Both the position numbers and the translations under genes were made by a program. Shown piece by piece: positions 5,965 to 12,808 of a stretch of DNA of 12,808 nucleotides. The notes under the pieces are model-generated. The model was not told the DNA's origin. It saw nothing but the letters and a program-made list of their open reading frames with translations, and ran no database searches. The first letter of the stretch is position 1. The number at the start of each line of letters is the position of its first letter. The stretch is from Coemansia sp. RSA 1804 (lineage: Eukaryota; Kickxellomycota; Kickxellomycetes; Kickxellales; Kickxellaceae): NCBI GenBank assembly GCA_027578815.1, contig JANBTH010000677.1, positions 1-12,808 of the forward strand. The letters run 5' to 3'.

Positions 5965-7443
5965 ATGGGCCAAAGCTCCAAGACTGCGGCAAATATATTT
6001 GTAAAACAGGAGTATGTTTTGTCCAAAACGGAAAAGCACAAGCAACGAGAGATAAAAGATCAGCCAAACGCAACAGGAGATGGACAGCGCAGACGGACAG
6101 TACTGGCTAACGATGCAGCACCAGGGTACTTGTTACCACGAAACACAGGCCTGGTTGAAAGATTTGCCAGTCTATCGATTAGTAGCCGCACCACAGCAGA
6201 AGAGACCGAAATAGATGATGGAATGCAGCAAACCGTTTATTGCACTATTTGCAAGAAAAAGTTTGCCAATTCCGCAACCTATGCAACACATCAACAGTCT
6301 GAAAAGCACAAGAAAAAGAGCCAACAGCAACAGAAACCAAAGAAGTCCCAGATGGCACAACAAAAAGAACAAGGCTCAAAAATACCAAAAGGCGCACTGG
6401 AAGGCCTGGAAAAGGCACGAGCCATTGCGCGCAAAGACCCTGCGATTGCCGCGACAGTGCTATGGAATATCGCCAAGGATATTGCACAGCACGACCTGAG
6501 CGCAGTTGAACCAGTATTACGAGATCTATTAGCGTGTTTGCAGAGAATGGAAGAGAATCATGCACTTTGTGGATCAAAGGGTTTGCCAGCTGCTTGGAGC
6601 ACCAGAAAGATCCTGAAAACCATGCTGGAATGTAGGCTGGCATTGGCGCGGACTTTGTATGCTAAATCCTATTCTCGGGTTGAATCTGCAGAGCAGTACA
6701 CACTTGCTGTTTGTCAGTATTTGGGAATAAGTGAGAGTTGCGTAGAGTATCCTAACAATGAACGCAATCCTTCAGCAGTGTCCAAGAAAGCCCTTGTCGA
6801 TGTTTCTGCGATTCCGCGGAAATTTGGGAGACAAGAGGATGTTGTGCAGGCGATTGATGCGATGGATGAGGCAGCAAGCGCACTTTTGGCATTCTCAATG
6901 GAAAAGAAAGCTGGCGAGGACGATGCACTAGCATGGCGTGGTATTGGATTTTACTTTATAATGCACGCATTTGCTGTAGACAAGGGCGTTAAAGAGGCAG
7001 CATACAATGCGGTTGAGAAGCTTTCTTTGGCATTCGAGTTGCTTGGGATGAGTTACTTTGGAAACGAGTGTGCTATGCTGGTAATCGAGCATCATATGGG
7101 CCGTCCTGGCGCACAAGCAGACGTGGCATCTGCAGTCGTGGGATCGCTCTTGGACAACGATCTTGTTCGCGCCAAAAGACTGCTGGACGCACTCAACAGC
7201 ACTGCCTTCAAGCAGCCGTGGTCGCAGTACATGGCAGAGTTTGTGGCCAGGCGAGCGATGCTTGACAATCTGTGGATATACCAAGATGCGTGGAATGTCT
7301 GGACCAGTGTGTCATTGGCGCTCCAGAAAAGCGACATCAACGTTTTCATGATCCTGAATGACGGGCTGGATTGCATTCTTTCGCCATACAAGTGGTGTTA
7401 CTCGCCTGCGTGCCTTGATAGCCCAGATCAGCCAGAGTTGTAG
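5965..7443 (+). CDS. C2H2 (JAZ/U1-type) zinc-finger protein with long helical C-terminal region
   Basis: Predicted 492 residues, no intron seen. One zinc finger, YCTICKKKFANSATYATH then QQSEKH, uses Cys93, Cys96, His109 and His115 (C-x2-C-x12-H-x5-H). This long spacing is the JAZ/matrin/U1 type, found in double-stranded-RNA binders and ribosome-biogenesis proteins such as Rei1/ZNF622. It is followed by a Lys/Gln-rich linker (116-136), a plausible nuclear or RNA-contact segment. From about 143 to 465 the protein is mainly amphipathic helix with many Ala/Leu, suggesting a helical-repeat or TPR-like scaffold; I cannot name the domain. The N-terminus is basic (20-45). The ATG at 5965 is in good context (ACAATGG) and follows the TATA box closely. 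The gene converges on the Nop13-like gene, with 81 bp between stops, so the 3' UTRs may overlap. A role in RNA or ribosome metabolism is inference from the finger type only. Confidence 0.85.
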   Translation: MGQSSKTAANIFVKQEYVLSKTEKHKQREIKDQPNATGDGQRRRTVLANDAAPGYLLPRNTGLVERFASLSISSRTTAEETEIDDGMQQTVYCTICKKKFANSATYATHQQSEKHKKKSQQQQKPKKSQMAQQKEQGSKIPKGALEGLEKARAIARKDPAIAATVLWNIAKDIAQHDLSAVEPVLRDLLACLQRMEENHALCGSKGLPAAWSTRKILKTMLECRLALARTLYAKSYSRVESAEQYTLAVCQYLGISESCVEYPNNERNPSAVSKKALVDVSAIPRKFGRQEDVVQAIDAMDEAASALLAFSMEKKAGEDDALAWRGIGFYFIMHAFAVDKGVKEAAYNAVEKLSLAFELLGMSYFGNECAMLVIEHHMGRPGAQADVASAVVGSLLDNDLVRAKRLLDALNSTAFKQPWSQYMAEFVARRAMLDNLWIYQDAWNVWTSVSLALQKSDINVFMILNDGLDCILSPYKWCYSPACLDSPDQPEL

Positions 7444-7524
7444 GATACAGAGTAGAGTTATACTTGTTAAATAGCAATAATAGAAAACTGTTGAAAACCT
7501 GCCAAAGCCCATTTACGCCAACAT

Positions 7525-8571
7525 CTAGCCAAAGGTGATCTTTTCGCCCTCGTACTGCACAGGTAGTCCCTGCAGCTTTGTCTCGGCCATGTTTTCGGTG
7601 ACCAGCTTGCGCTTTTTATTTGAGTGCAGGTCGCCATCGTCGCCATCGCCAGAATCCAGAGCAGCCTTTGGATTGACTTTGGGATCGTACTCCCAGGGAC
7701 GCCCTTTGCGGGTTGCCTCCTCGCCAGCATATTCCATGCGCACCCGGCGGTTGTATATGCTGATCGGCTCGGGAGACATAATCGCCTTTGTGGCATCCTC
7801 GGTGGTTCTGAAATCAACATACCCGAATCCACGGCACTTTTCCGGGTTATCCTCGAACGTTGCCACTCGAACACCAACTATCTCGCCAAACACGCCGAAT
7901 GCTGACTTGACATCCTTGCGCTTCACATCAAAGCTCAGGTTTCCCAGAAACAGCGTTGGGCTGGGCGGGTTCTTGCCAACATTGACGCGCCGCTTTGCGC
8001 CTTTTGCGGAAGCTCCAAACGCACCTGAGGCTTTATTAGAAGCCTTTTCCGACAGCGTCCCAGTCTTCTTAAAGTCCTTTGCGCTCTTGATCAGCACGGC
8101 ACGTTTGCCCATCAGCTGCTCAGAGTACGCCAGCGCCAGACTCATTGCGTTTTGAGACTCAAAATCAACATACGCAAATCCAAGCGCCTTGCCTTCCTTC
8201 TTCGGCAGGTGTATCCGTGTTATTGTTCCACAATCTTTGAAAAAGTCTTTGATCTCGTCCCGGGTAACTGTGTACGGCATGTTGCCGATCCATGCGCTCC
8301 ATTCCGAGCGCTCCTTTTTCTTGCTCTCTTTCTTTTCCTTGCTCTTCGCATCCTTCGTTTCGCTTGCCAATACACTAGCGTCGCTAGCTTCATCATGTGG
8401 TGCTTGCGCAGCAGATCCATCCGCTGGTGCTACTTTGTCCGCATCATTTCCGCTTTCCTGGACGTCCTTTGTCTTCAGCGCCTCCTTGTCTACTTTCCGA
8501 GCGGCCTTTTCTGCCTTTCTTGCCTCCTTTTTTGACAGCGTTGTCTTGTCTTTTATCTTTGAATCGCCCAT
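7525..8571 (-). CDS. Nop13-like nucleolar RNA-binding protein, two RRMs
   Basis: Predicted 348 residues (yeast Nop13 about 403). A charged Lys/Glu/Ala N-terminus (1-90) probably carries nuclear/nucleolar signals. RRM1 covers about 91-166, with RNP2 at WIGNMPY (94-100) and RNP1 at KALGFAYVDF (128-137). RRM2 covers about 206-283, with RNP2 at LFLGNLSF (207-214) and RNP1 at CRGFGYVDF (246-254). Then come RPWEYDP, an acidic patch, KKRK (319-322) and a short conserved-looking C-terminus ending KITFG. This order matches Nop13/Nop12-type pre-60S assembly factors; Nop13 rather than Nop12 is favoured by the closely spaced RRMs and short tail, but is not certain. The ATG at 8571 (AAAATGG) is the only in-frame ATG before RRM1; the frame is open 34 more codons upstream without an ATG. 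A 21-codon uORF (8583-8648) and a poly-A/T tract lie just upstream. Confidence 0.88.
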   Translation of the reverse strand: MGDSKIKDKTTLSKKEARKAEKAARKVDKEALKTKDVQESGNDADKVAPADGSAAQAPHDEASDASVLASETKDAKSKEKKESKKKERSEWSAWIGNMPYTVTRDEIKDFFKDCGTITRIHLPKKEGKALGFAYVDFESQNAMSLALAYSEQLMGKRAVLIKSAKDFKKTGTLSEKASNKASGAFGASAKGAKRRVNVGKNPPSPTLFLGNLSFDVKRKDVKSAFGVFGEIVGVRVATFEDNPEKCRGFGYVDFRTTEDATKAIMSPEPISIYNRRVRMEYAGEEATRKGRPWEYDPKVNPKAALDSGDGDDGDLHSNKKRKLVTENMAETKLQGLPVQYEGEKITFG

Positions 8572-8889
8572 TTTCCTGTAGTTTAATTTTGAAAATAAGA
8601 AAGAATGCTTTGCAAAAAAAAAAAGAAAAAAGGAGAAACGCTTTTCATGTCCAGCAATTGTTATTATGACCAAGAAAGCGCTTTTTTCTTAGCCAAAATA
8701 CTTTCTAGATCAGAATAATTTAAAAATTTTGCTCAATTATTCAGATCGGCCTTTTGGTTTCTGCCAAATCAAATCAGCACATTAAAGTGAACAATGAAAA
8801 AAGAAAGCTTAGTTCAAATATAATATATTATTCTATCTATTAAGTAACGGTTAACATCTGCCTGCTGTAAAAAAAAAAATAAAAGTGCA
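8572..8889. other. Short tandem spacer: transporter 3' UTR and Nop13-like promoter
   Basis: 318 bp between two minus-strand genes. Near 8869-8879 a poly-A run on the plus strand (poly-T in the transporter mRNA) follows the transporter stop. Near 8614-8630 a second A-run forms a poly(dA:dT) tract about 50 bp before the Nop13-like ATG, a common nucleosome-excluding promoter element of ribosome-biogenesis genes in yeasts. No clear TATA box is seen. Confidence 0.5.
8583..8648 (-). promoter_or_regulatory. Possible uORF in the Nop13-like leader
   Basis: An ATG at 8648 opens a 21-codon frame with a run of five Phe codons and stops at TAA 8583-8585, 11 nt before the main ATG at 8571. It matters only if transcription begins upstream of 8648, which the sequence does not settle. 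Confidence 0.2.
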
Positions 8890-10410
8890 CTAATCCCAAT
8901 TATTCAACGTAGTTTCGCTTGAAAACGTCTTGTACTTTGCGCGCAGGACGTTGTGGATGCCCACTGAGTGGACTCTGACAAGCTCCAGGTTGGTGCGGTT
9001 CCTGGTTTCTGGCAAGAAAAAGTAGAAAAAGACAACTGCCAGGATGTTTGCGGTTGCAAAAACAAGAAACCCGTATCCGTTGAGTGCAGAAAGAATGGGC
9101 GAAAACACCAAGCTAATTGTAAAAATGCCAAGGTACCCGACACTGTTTGTTATAGCCATAACGGCAGAGACAGCGTAAGTGGGAGTAATTTCGTTTGGAA
9201 TCACCCATGGAATTGGACCCGCGCCAAAATAGTACACGCCGTAGAAGATAAAGACGCTGGATATGGCCAAGAAGGGCATGTGGTAAATGTCGCCAATTGA
9301 CATTAGCACGCAGAATACAGCCATAAGGCCATGCGATAGAAACATCATTGCCCTGCGTCCCATGTAGCTAGTCAACAGCATCCCGATCAGTGTGAAGATG
9401 ACTCCAACAAAAGAAACGACAACCGACAAGAACTGCGCCAACGTTGGCTTGCTAACGTCTCGCGTTTCCTTTGGTGGGGAAAGACCGTTAAAAAGAGATG
9501 TTGAGAAAAACGATATGCCGCTGATCCCAGTTGCCTGTTGGAAAAACATGCCCATCACGGAAACTAGCAGCTGGTGGTAGAGATTGTCCGGTGTCTTTCC
9601 AAGAATAACATCAAGAACTGACGCGGTGTATTTGCCTGCGTCAGATTTTGAGCAATCCGGTTTGACGGCCATGACGATCTGCTCGTACTCTTCGGTAATG
9701 TCAGCATCCTTGCGCAATCTTTGCAGGGCATTCTGCGCCAACTCGTGCTTGTCTTTCATTGCCAGCCATTTTGGCGATTCTACACAGAAGCTAACACTGA
9801 GAATGCTCAGCAAACAAAGAGCGCCTGTGAGAGCAAATAAAACCCGCCAAAGCGGCAGTTTGAGCATGCCCAGAGAGCAGACAAAGCCAAGCATTACGCC
9901 CGTGCTCACGGCCAACTGAATCACACACGAAAGCGAGTTGCGTGCACGAGGGGTAGTTATCTCAACAACGTAGGTGGAAAATGTGCCATTAGCAGCACCC
10001 TGGGCAATTCCAGCAACAATACGACTACAAACAAACATCGGGATGTTAACAGACAGGCCTAGCAAGAGGGCAGAGACTAGGCCGATTATATTGGAGTATA
10101 GGATCACGAACTTTCGTCCATATTGGTTGGAGAACCGGGTGCACAGAATAGCGCCAATAAGGGCGCCGATAGCATAGGAGCCAACGGCTACTCCCCAGAT
10201 AATGTCAGATGTGGGAATACATGAGGGAAGGCCGTTGATGTTGTGCTTTGGGCCGGCTAGACACCTGGTGATGATGTCGCCGGGAAGGTTGGTGACAACA
10301 AAGTTCCATCCAAAGTTTACCGACGGAATGGAGGCTGCCATTACACAGAAAAACTGGTACTTGGTTATACCAAGACGAGTAGAAATAGTCTTCGTATCAG
10401 ACGACGACAT
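8890..10410 (-). CDS. MFS sugar transporter, SLC2/GLUT-like, 12 TM
   Basis: Predicted 506 residues, a normal length for sugar porters, with no intron. Plasma-membrane or vacuolar hexose uptake/export is expected. Twelve hydrophobic segments are readable in two bundles of six with a cytosolic loop at about 214-275. Family marks are YGRK (97-100) after TM2, Arg130 in TM4, VESPKWL (210-216, the PESPRWL motif), QQATGISGI (291-299) in TM7, GRR (351-353) after TM8, GPIPW (398-402) in TM10, Glu407, and PETRNRT (467-473, the PETKGRT motif). TM1 reads NFGWNFVVTNLPG, close to the GLUT pattern FGYNTGVINAP, so it is nearer metazoan-type GLUTs than Hxt-type porters. Asn residues that contact sugar in GLUT1 appear changed: Ser297 in the QQxxGIN motif, and Tyr426 for the second TM11 Asn. 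Substrate is therefore uncertain. The ATG at 10410 is the first after the TATA box at 10575-10583. Confidence 0.92.
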   Translation of the reverse strand: MSSSDTKTISTRLGITKYQFFCVMAASIPSVNFGWNFVVTNLPGDIITRCLAGPKHNINGLPSCIPTSDIIWGVAVGSYAIGALIGAILCTRFSNQYGRKFVILYSNIIGLVSALLLGLSVNIPMFVCSRIVAGIAQGAANGTFSTYVVEITTPRARNSLSCVIQLAVSTGVMLGFVCSLGMLKLPLWRVLFALTGALCLLSILSVSFCVESPKWLAMKDKHELAQNALQRLRKDADITEEYEQIVMAVKPDCSKSDAGKYTASVLDVILGKTPDNLYHQLLVSVMGMFFQQATGISGISFFSTSLFNGLSPPKETRDVSKPTLAQFLSVVVSFVGVIFTLIGMLLTSYMGRRAMMFLSHGLMAVFCVLMSIGDIYHMPFLAISSVFIFYGVYYFGAGPIPWVIPNEITPTYAVSAVMAITNSVGYLGIFTISLVFSPILSALNGYGFLVFATANILAVVFFYFFLPETRNRTNLELVRVHSVGIHNVLRAKYKTFSSETTLNNWD

Positions 10411-10458
10411 GTTAGAAAGCCGGCAAGCTAGAAGAAAATGAAGGAGGGGAGTCTTGAA

Positions 10459-10526
10459 GAATCTTGGCAGATAGTAGTGGTTGAAGGAATCTTGGAACGT
10501 AGTAGAAATGTTGGCAGATGTTGTAG
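10459..10526. repeat. Imperfect repeats in the transporter 5' leader
   Basis: GAATCTTGGCAGATAGTAG at 10459-10477 and GAATCTTGGAACGTAGTAG at 10487-10505 match at 16 of 19 positions with a 28-bp period. A third partial copy, TTGGCAGATGTTGTAG, is at 10511-10526. They fall between the TATA box and the ATG of the minus-strand transporter gene, so they are transcribed (as CTACTA...CCAAGATTC). They could bind RNA- or DNA-binding regulators, or reflect local duplication in a C/A-rich leader. Confidence 0.55.
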
Positions 10527-10574
10527 TTGCACAACAGAAAAATAAAAGGTGGAAAGTGTAACATTTGGCAATTG

Positions 10575-10583
10575 ATTTATATA
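10575..10583 (-). promoter_or_regulatory. TATA box of the sugar transporter gene
   Basis: TATATAAAT on the minus strand, 165 bp before the ATG at 10410. With a start about 30 bp downstream, the leader would be about 135 nt; it contains no ATG between roughly 10545 and 10411, which supports the annotated start. Confidence 0.55.
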
Positions 10584-11957
10584 CGTTTCATCTTTTGGGA
10601 ATGTTTGCAAAAAAATAGTTTTTTCTTTCTTTTTAAAATTTTTACACTATTTATTAACATCTCGTGCTAGGTTATACATGAAATAAATTGTATTACATGT
10701 TCCCGAGTTAATTCAACGTTCATCTATATTCTACAGTGCCTTTTGCGACTGAAAAGTAAACAAAAAAAGAGATTCACAACCCCTTGTTTTTTTGTGTTTG
10801 AGACGCAATGACCATCTAATTTTACGTGATAACTCGGAGGTCAACACATTTTATTCTAGCGGAAGCAATAAAGATGGGATTCATTTCCAGGAGGGAGGCG
10901 AAATATCCGTACGCAAGAAGAAAAAAGAAATAAACCTGATTGTCGACAACTATTTTTTTTTTCGTTCAGACTGTATGTGAGTTTTTTTTTCAACACAGGG
11001 ATATACCACATAAGACGACATTGTGATGTTCCGGGGTTAGAAAAAAATTGACGTTTAAAAAAGGGGGAAAGTAAATAAACGCCCTCATTCACCAATAACT
11101 GATTGTTCTTATTAACGTTGTTCCTCAATGCGAATAATGAATGCAACTTTGGGCTCGGCTGTAAGTTCTATGTGCTTTCAAGTGCACGCGGGATTCAAAA
11201 ATGCGTCGTTATTCTGTTTTCCCTCATGGGCTGGGGAGCTTGTATTAGCCACATCATCAGATCACCACAATTGTTTATGTTGTTGCTAATGTTTTACGTC
11301 AGAAATTAATATGAATAGTCAGTAATTAGAATTTAAACCTCGATTAATGCAGGATAGAATTTAATAGATTTGATTATGCAAGTGGAAACAAGTAAAAGCC
11401 CGATCCACAAATTAGCATAGTCAGGCAATTGTATAAAAAAGCGCTTGTGCAAAAACAACTGGATACTAGTGCATGAACTAGAAATGCAGCTTGAAAAAGA
11501 GCCGCTTTATCATAAAAGAAATAATTGCTAGTACAAAAGTGATGCATCATTACGTTTTTTCTAAAGATAACATTTGTGCCATATGGAGATAAAATGCGTG
11601 ATATAATCAGCCTGTGTATATTTGTATCTCTCAATGAGATGGAATGCAAAGCCGTGGCGTTGCGGACATAAATCAAATACAAGTACATGTCAGATCTGAT
11701 ATTGATTTCTGTAATTTTAATGTCTGCTTTAAAGCCTGTTTTGTTCAGCATGTATGTAACGTGTATGAGAAACATCTGTCATGTCTTGTGGTGTCTCGTG
11801 TCTCATGTTTTTGTGCCTCGGCAGCATTTCTTTTTTAGTTGGTTGGGGGAAAGCGATGTGTGTGTCTGAAGAGTGTGAACGTGTGTATGAAAAAGAAGTC
11901 ATTATTTCATTATACTTTTCAAGGGTCGAGATTCCAGCAAAAAAAAGGTGCATCGAG

Positions 11958-11975
11958 TATAATATGTATAATATG
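11958..11975. repeat. Tandem duplication of a 9-mer
   Basis: TATAATATG occurs twice head to tail (11958-11966 and 11967-11975), followed by a GT-rich run. It may be a doubled TATA-like element or simple slippage. Confidence 0.4.
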
Positions 11976-12493
11976 TGTGTGGTGAAGGGGAGTACATAGC
12001 GTTGGCTGATGACGCTTTAGCGATGCGGAATCATGTGGGGGGAGGGGCTTCTCTTTCAGTGCATTCCACGTAGTACTAGGCAGGTCCGACACGAACATGA
12101 CAGATAAAAAATTTGTCTATTTAGTTCCACAACAGCCCCACTCAAAAACTGAACTGTCTGAGACTGGTACCCAAACAAATGCATCACCATCTGCAAAACC
12201 ATTGTGAATTGGCTAATTGTTATACGTGGGTGGACTAGTCGTCAAATTGTCTGGGATGCTTTGTGCAAACAAAAAAAGATAAAAAAAACAAAGCAAGCAG
12301 CCGAATGGGGAAAATGTCTGTCGTATATGGTGATGGTGTGTGTGTGTGGCGGGAAATTTGTTTGTGCCCGACCACACAGTTCAGGGGAGAGAGAGGAAGG
12401 GACAGAGATGGTGGTTGCATTTGTTTCTCAATAGCTGCATTATAGTAGTAGCATCGCACACCACACAACACAACTGCCTCTCCTCCTCTCCTC

Positions 12494-12537
12494 TCTTTCC
12501 ACACATCTTGCGGACGGGCTGGGAAGGTGTGGAAAGA
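12494..12537. repeat. Perfect 11-bp inverted repeat
   Basis: TCTTTCCACAC at 12494-12504 and GTGTGGAAAGA at 12527-12537 are exact inverted copies with a 22-nt spacer. Within a promoter-like region this could be a paired factor site or a hairpin. Confidence 0.5.
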
Positions 12538-12808
12538 TGGGCAGACATGATATTTTTCCACCATATATCGAATCGCAGTAGTTCTTTTTGCAGACATGCC
12601 GGCAAAAAAAAGCGTATGACAATGAGACACGGATGGCAATGATCGGACAACATGTCCAACCAGATCAAGAGAGCCAAAAAAGATGCTGGGCTTGATTGGG
12701 CACGATATTGTGCGCGCCTTTTTATTCTCCCCTCCCTCACACAAGCCTCGTTTGCGTCTGTGGTTCCCATTTGTCCGCCTCATTAGGAAAGAGAAGAGAA
12801 AACAGAGA

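Larger units (their letters stand above)
10584..12808. other. 2.2-kb stretch with no supported gene
   Basis: Beyond the transporter promoter I find no recognised protein, tRNA, rRNA or known ncRNA. The left part (to about 11400) is AT-rich with A/T runs. A minus-strand frame at 11374-11775 (133 codons from ATG) is longer than expected by chance for this composition but has no family features. From about 11950 to the right edge GC rises and the DNA is made of GT-, GA- and CT-rich runs, with a perfect 11-bp inverted repeat (12494-12537); this causes several overlapping long frames, including 12235-12783 on the minus strand. The last 35 bases are purine-rich, like the leader just before the 4333 gene, so a plus-strand gene may start just past the edge. 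Confidence 0.5.

Noticed and set aside
7535..8155. Plus-strand frame of 206 codons
   Set aside because: Complete antisense shadow of the Nop13-like RRM gene, with a non-ATG start region and no domain.
8572..8673. 34-codon upstream extension of the Nop13-like frame
   Set aside because: It has no ATG (it would need a TTG start) and encodes a Phe-rich read of a poly-A/T promoter tract.
8968..9300. Plus-strand frame of 110 codons inside the transporter gene
   Set aside because: Antisense shadow of a clear 12-TM transporter; hydrophilic read-out of hydrophobic codons.
11921..11960. tRNA-like GGGTCGAGATTCC (B-box resemblance)
   Set aside because: The T-arm does not pair, no matching A-box, anticodon arm or acceptor stem can be laid out.
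12005..12160. C/D snoRNA-like CTGATGA ... CTGA
   Set aside because: Box C lacks the leading purine, spacing to any D box is too long and no terminal stem is present.
12235..12783. Minus-strand frame of 182 codons open to near the right edge
   Set aside because: It overlaps another long minus-strand frame and a plus-strand one in GT/GA/CT-rich DNA poor in stops; the translation is a low-complexity patchwork (runs of Ser/Leu/Pro, His/Thr) with no domain. The region looks like a promoter.
1..12808. CRISPR arrays, insertion sequences, bacterial operons
   Set aside because: No regularly spaced repeats or prokaryotic gene organisation; the DNA is eukaryotic in style.

Overview
The window looks like nuclear DNA of a fungus, more likely an early-diverging, fairly compact one than a filamentous ascomycete. 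The evidence is mostly intronless protein genes of fungal/eukaryotic families, TATA boxes roughly 35-80 bp before the first ATG in several genes, AT-rich spacers around moderately GC coding regions, and a fragment of a non-LTR (LINE) reverse transcriptase. The lineage is inferred from style only; Zoopagomycota (Kickxellales-like) or Mucoromycota are guesses.

Layout, left to right. 1-816: 5'-truncated, decayed LINE reverse-transcriptase fragment on the minus strand, running off the left edge. 817-1544: AT-rich spacer with a palindrome cluster and a broken short reading frame, ending in a TATA box with an HSE-like site upstream. 1545-3226: bleomycin hydrolase (plus), preceded by an upstream ORF; best start is 1757. 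3227-4332: 1.1 kb spacer with repeated CCCCTTCTTTT blocks and a probable 5'-leader intron. 4333-4824: small single-pass membrane protein with LPxY and PPxY motifs, built like the Rcr-type Rsp5 adaptors. 5444-5765: probable two-exon gene for a 78-residue membrane protein, found by matching a TATA box, an 85-nt intron and an in-frame second exon. 5965-7443: protein with one JAZ/U1-type C2H2 zinc finger and a long helical C-terminal part. 7525-8571 (minus): Nop13-like nucleolar protein with two RRMs, convergent with the zinc-finger gene. 8890-10410 (minus): 12-TM GLUT-like MFS sugar transporter with a TATA box and a repeat-bearing, ATG-free leader. 10584-12808: 2.2 kb with no gene I can support; its right end resembles a promoter/5' leader for a plus-strand gene outside the window.

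The genes look like independent housekeeping or accessory genes: cytosolic peptidase, membrane trafficking adaptor, ribosome biogenesis and sugar uptake. I see no operon-like or cluster logic, and no clearly novel multi-gene system. The most informative new items are the spliced micro-membrane protein, the Rcr-like protein, the uORF arrangement of the hydrolase, and the unusual sugar-site residues of the transporter.
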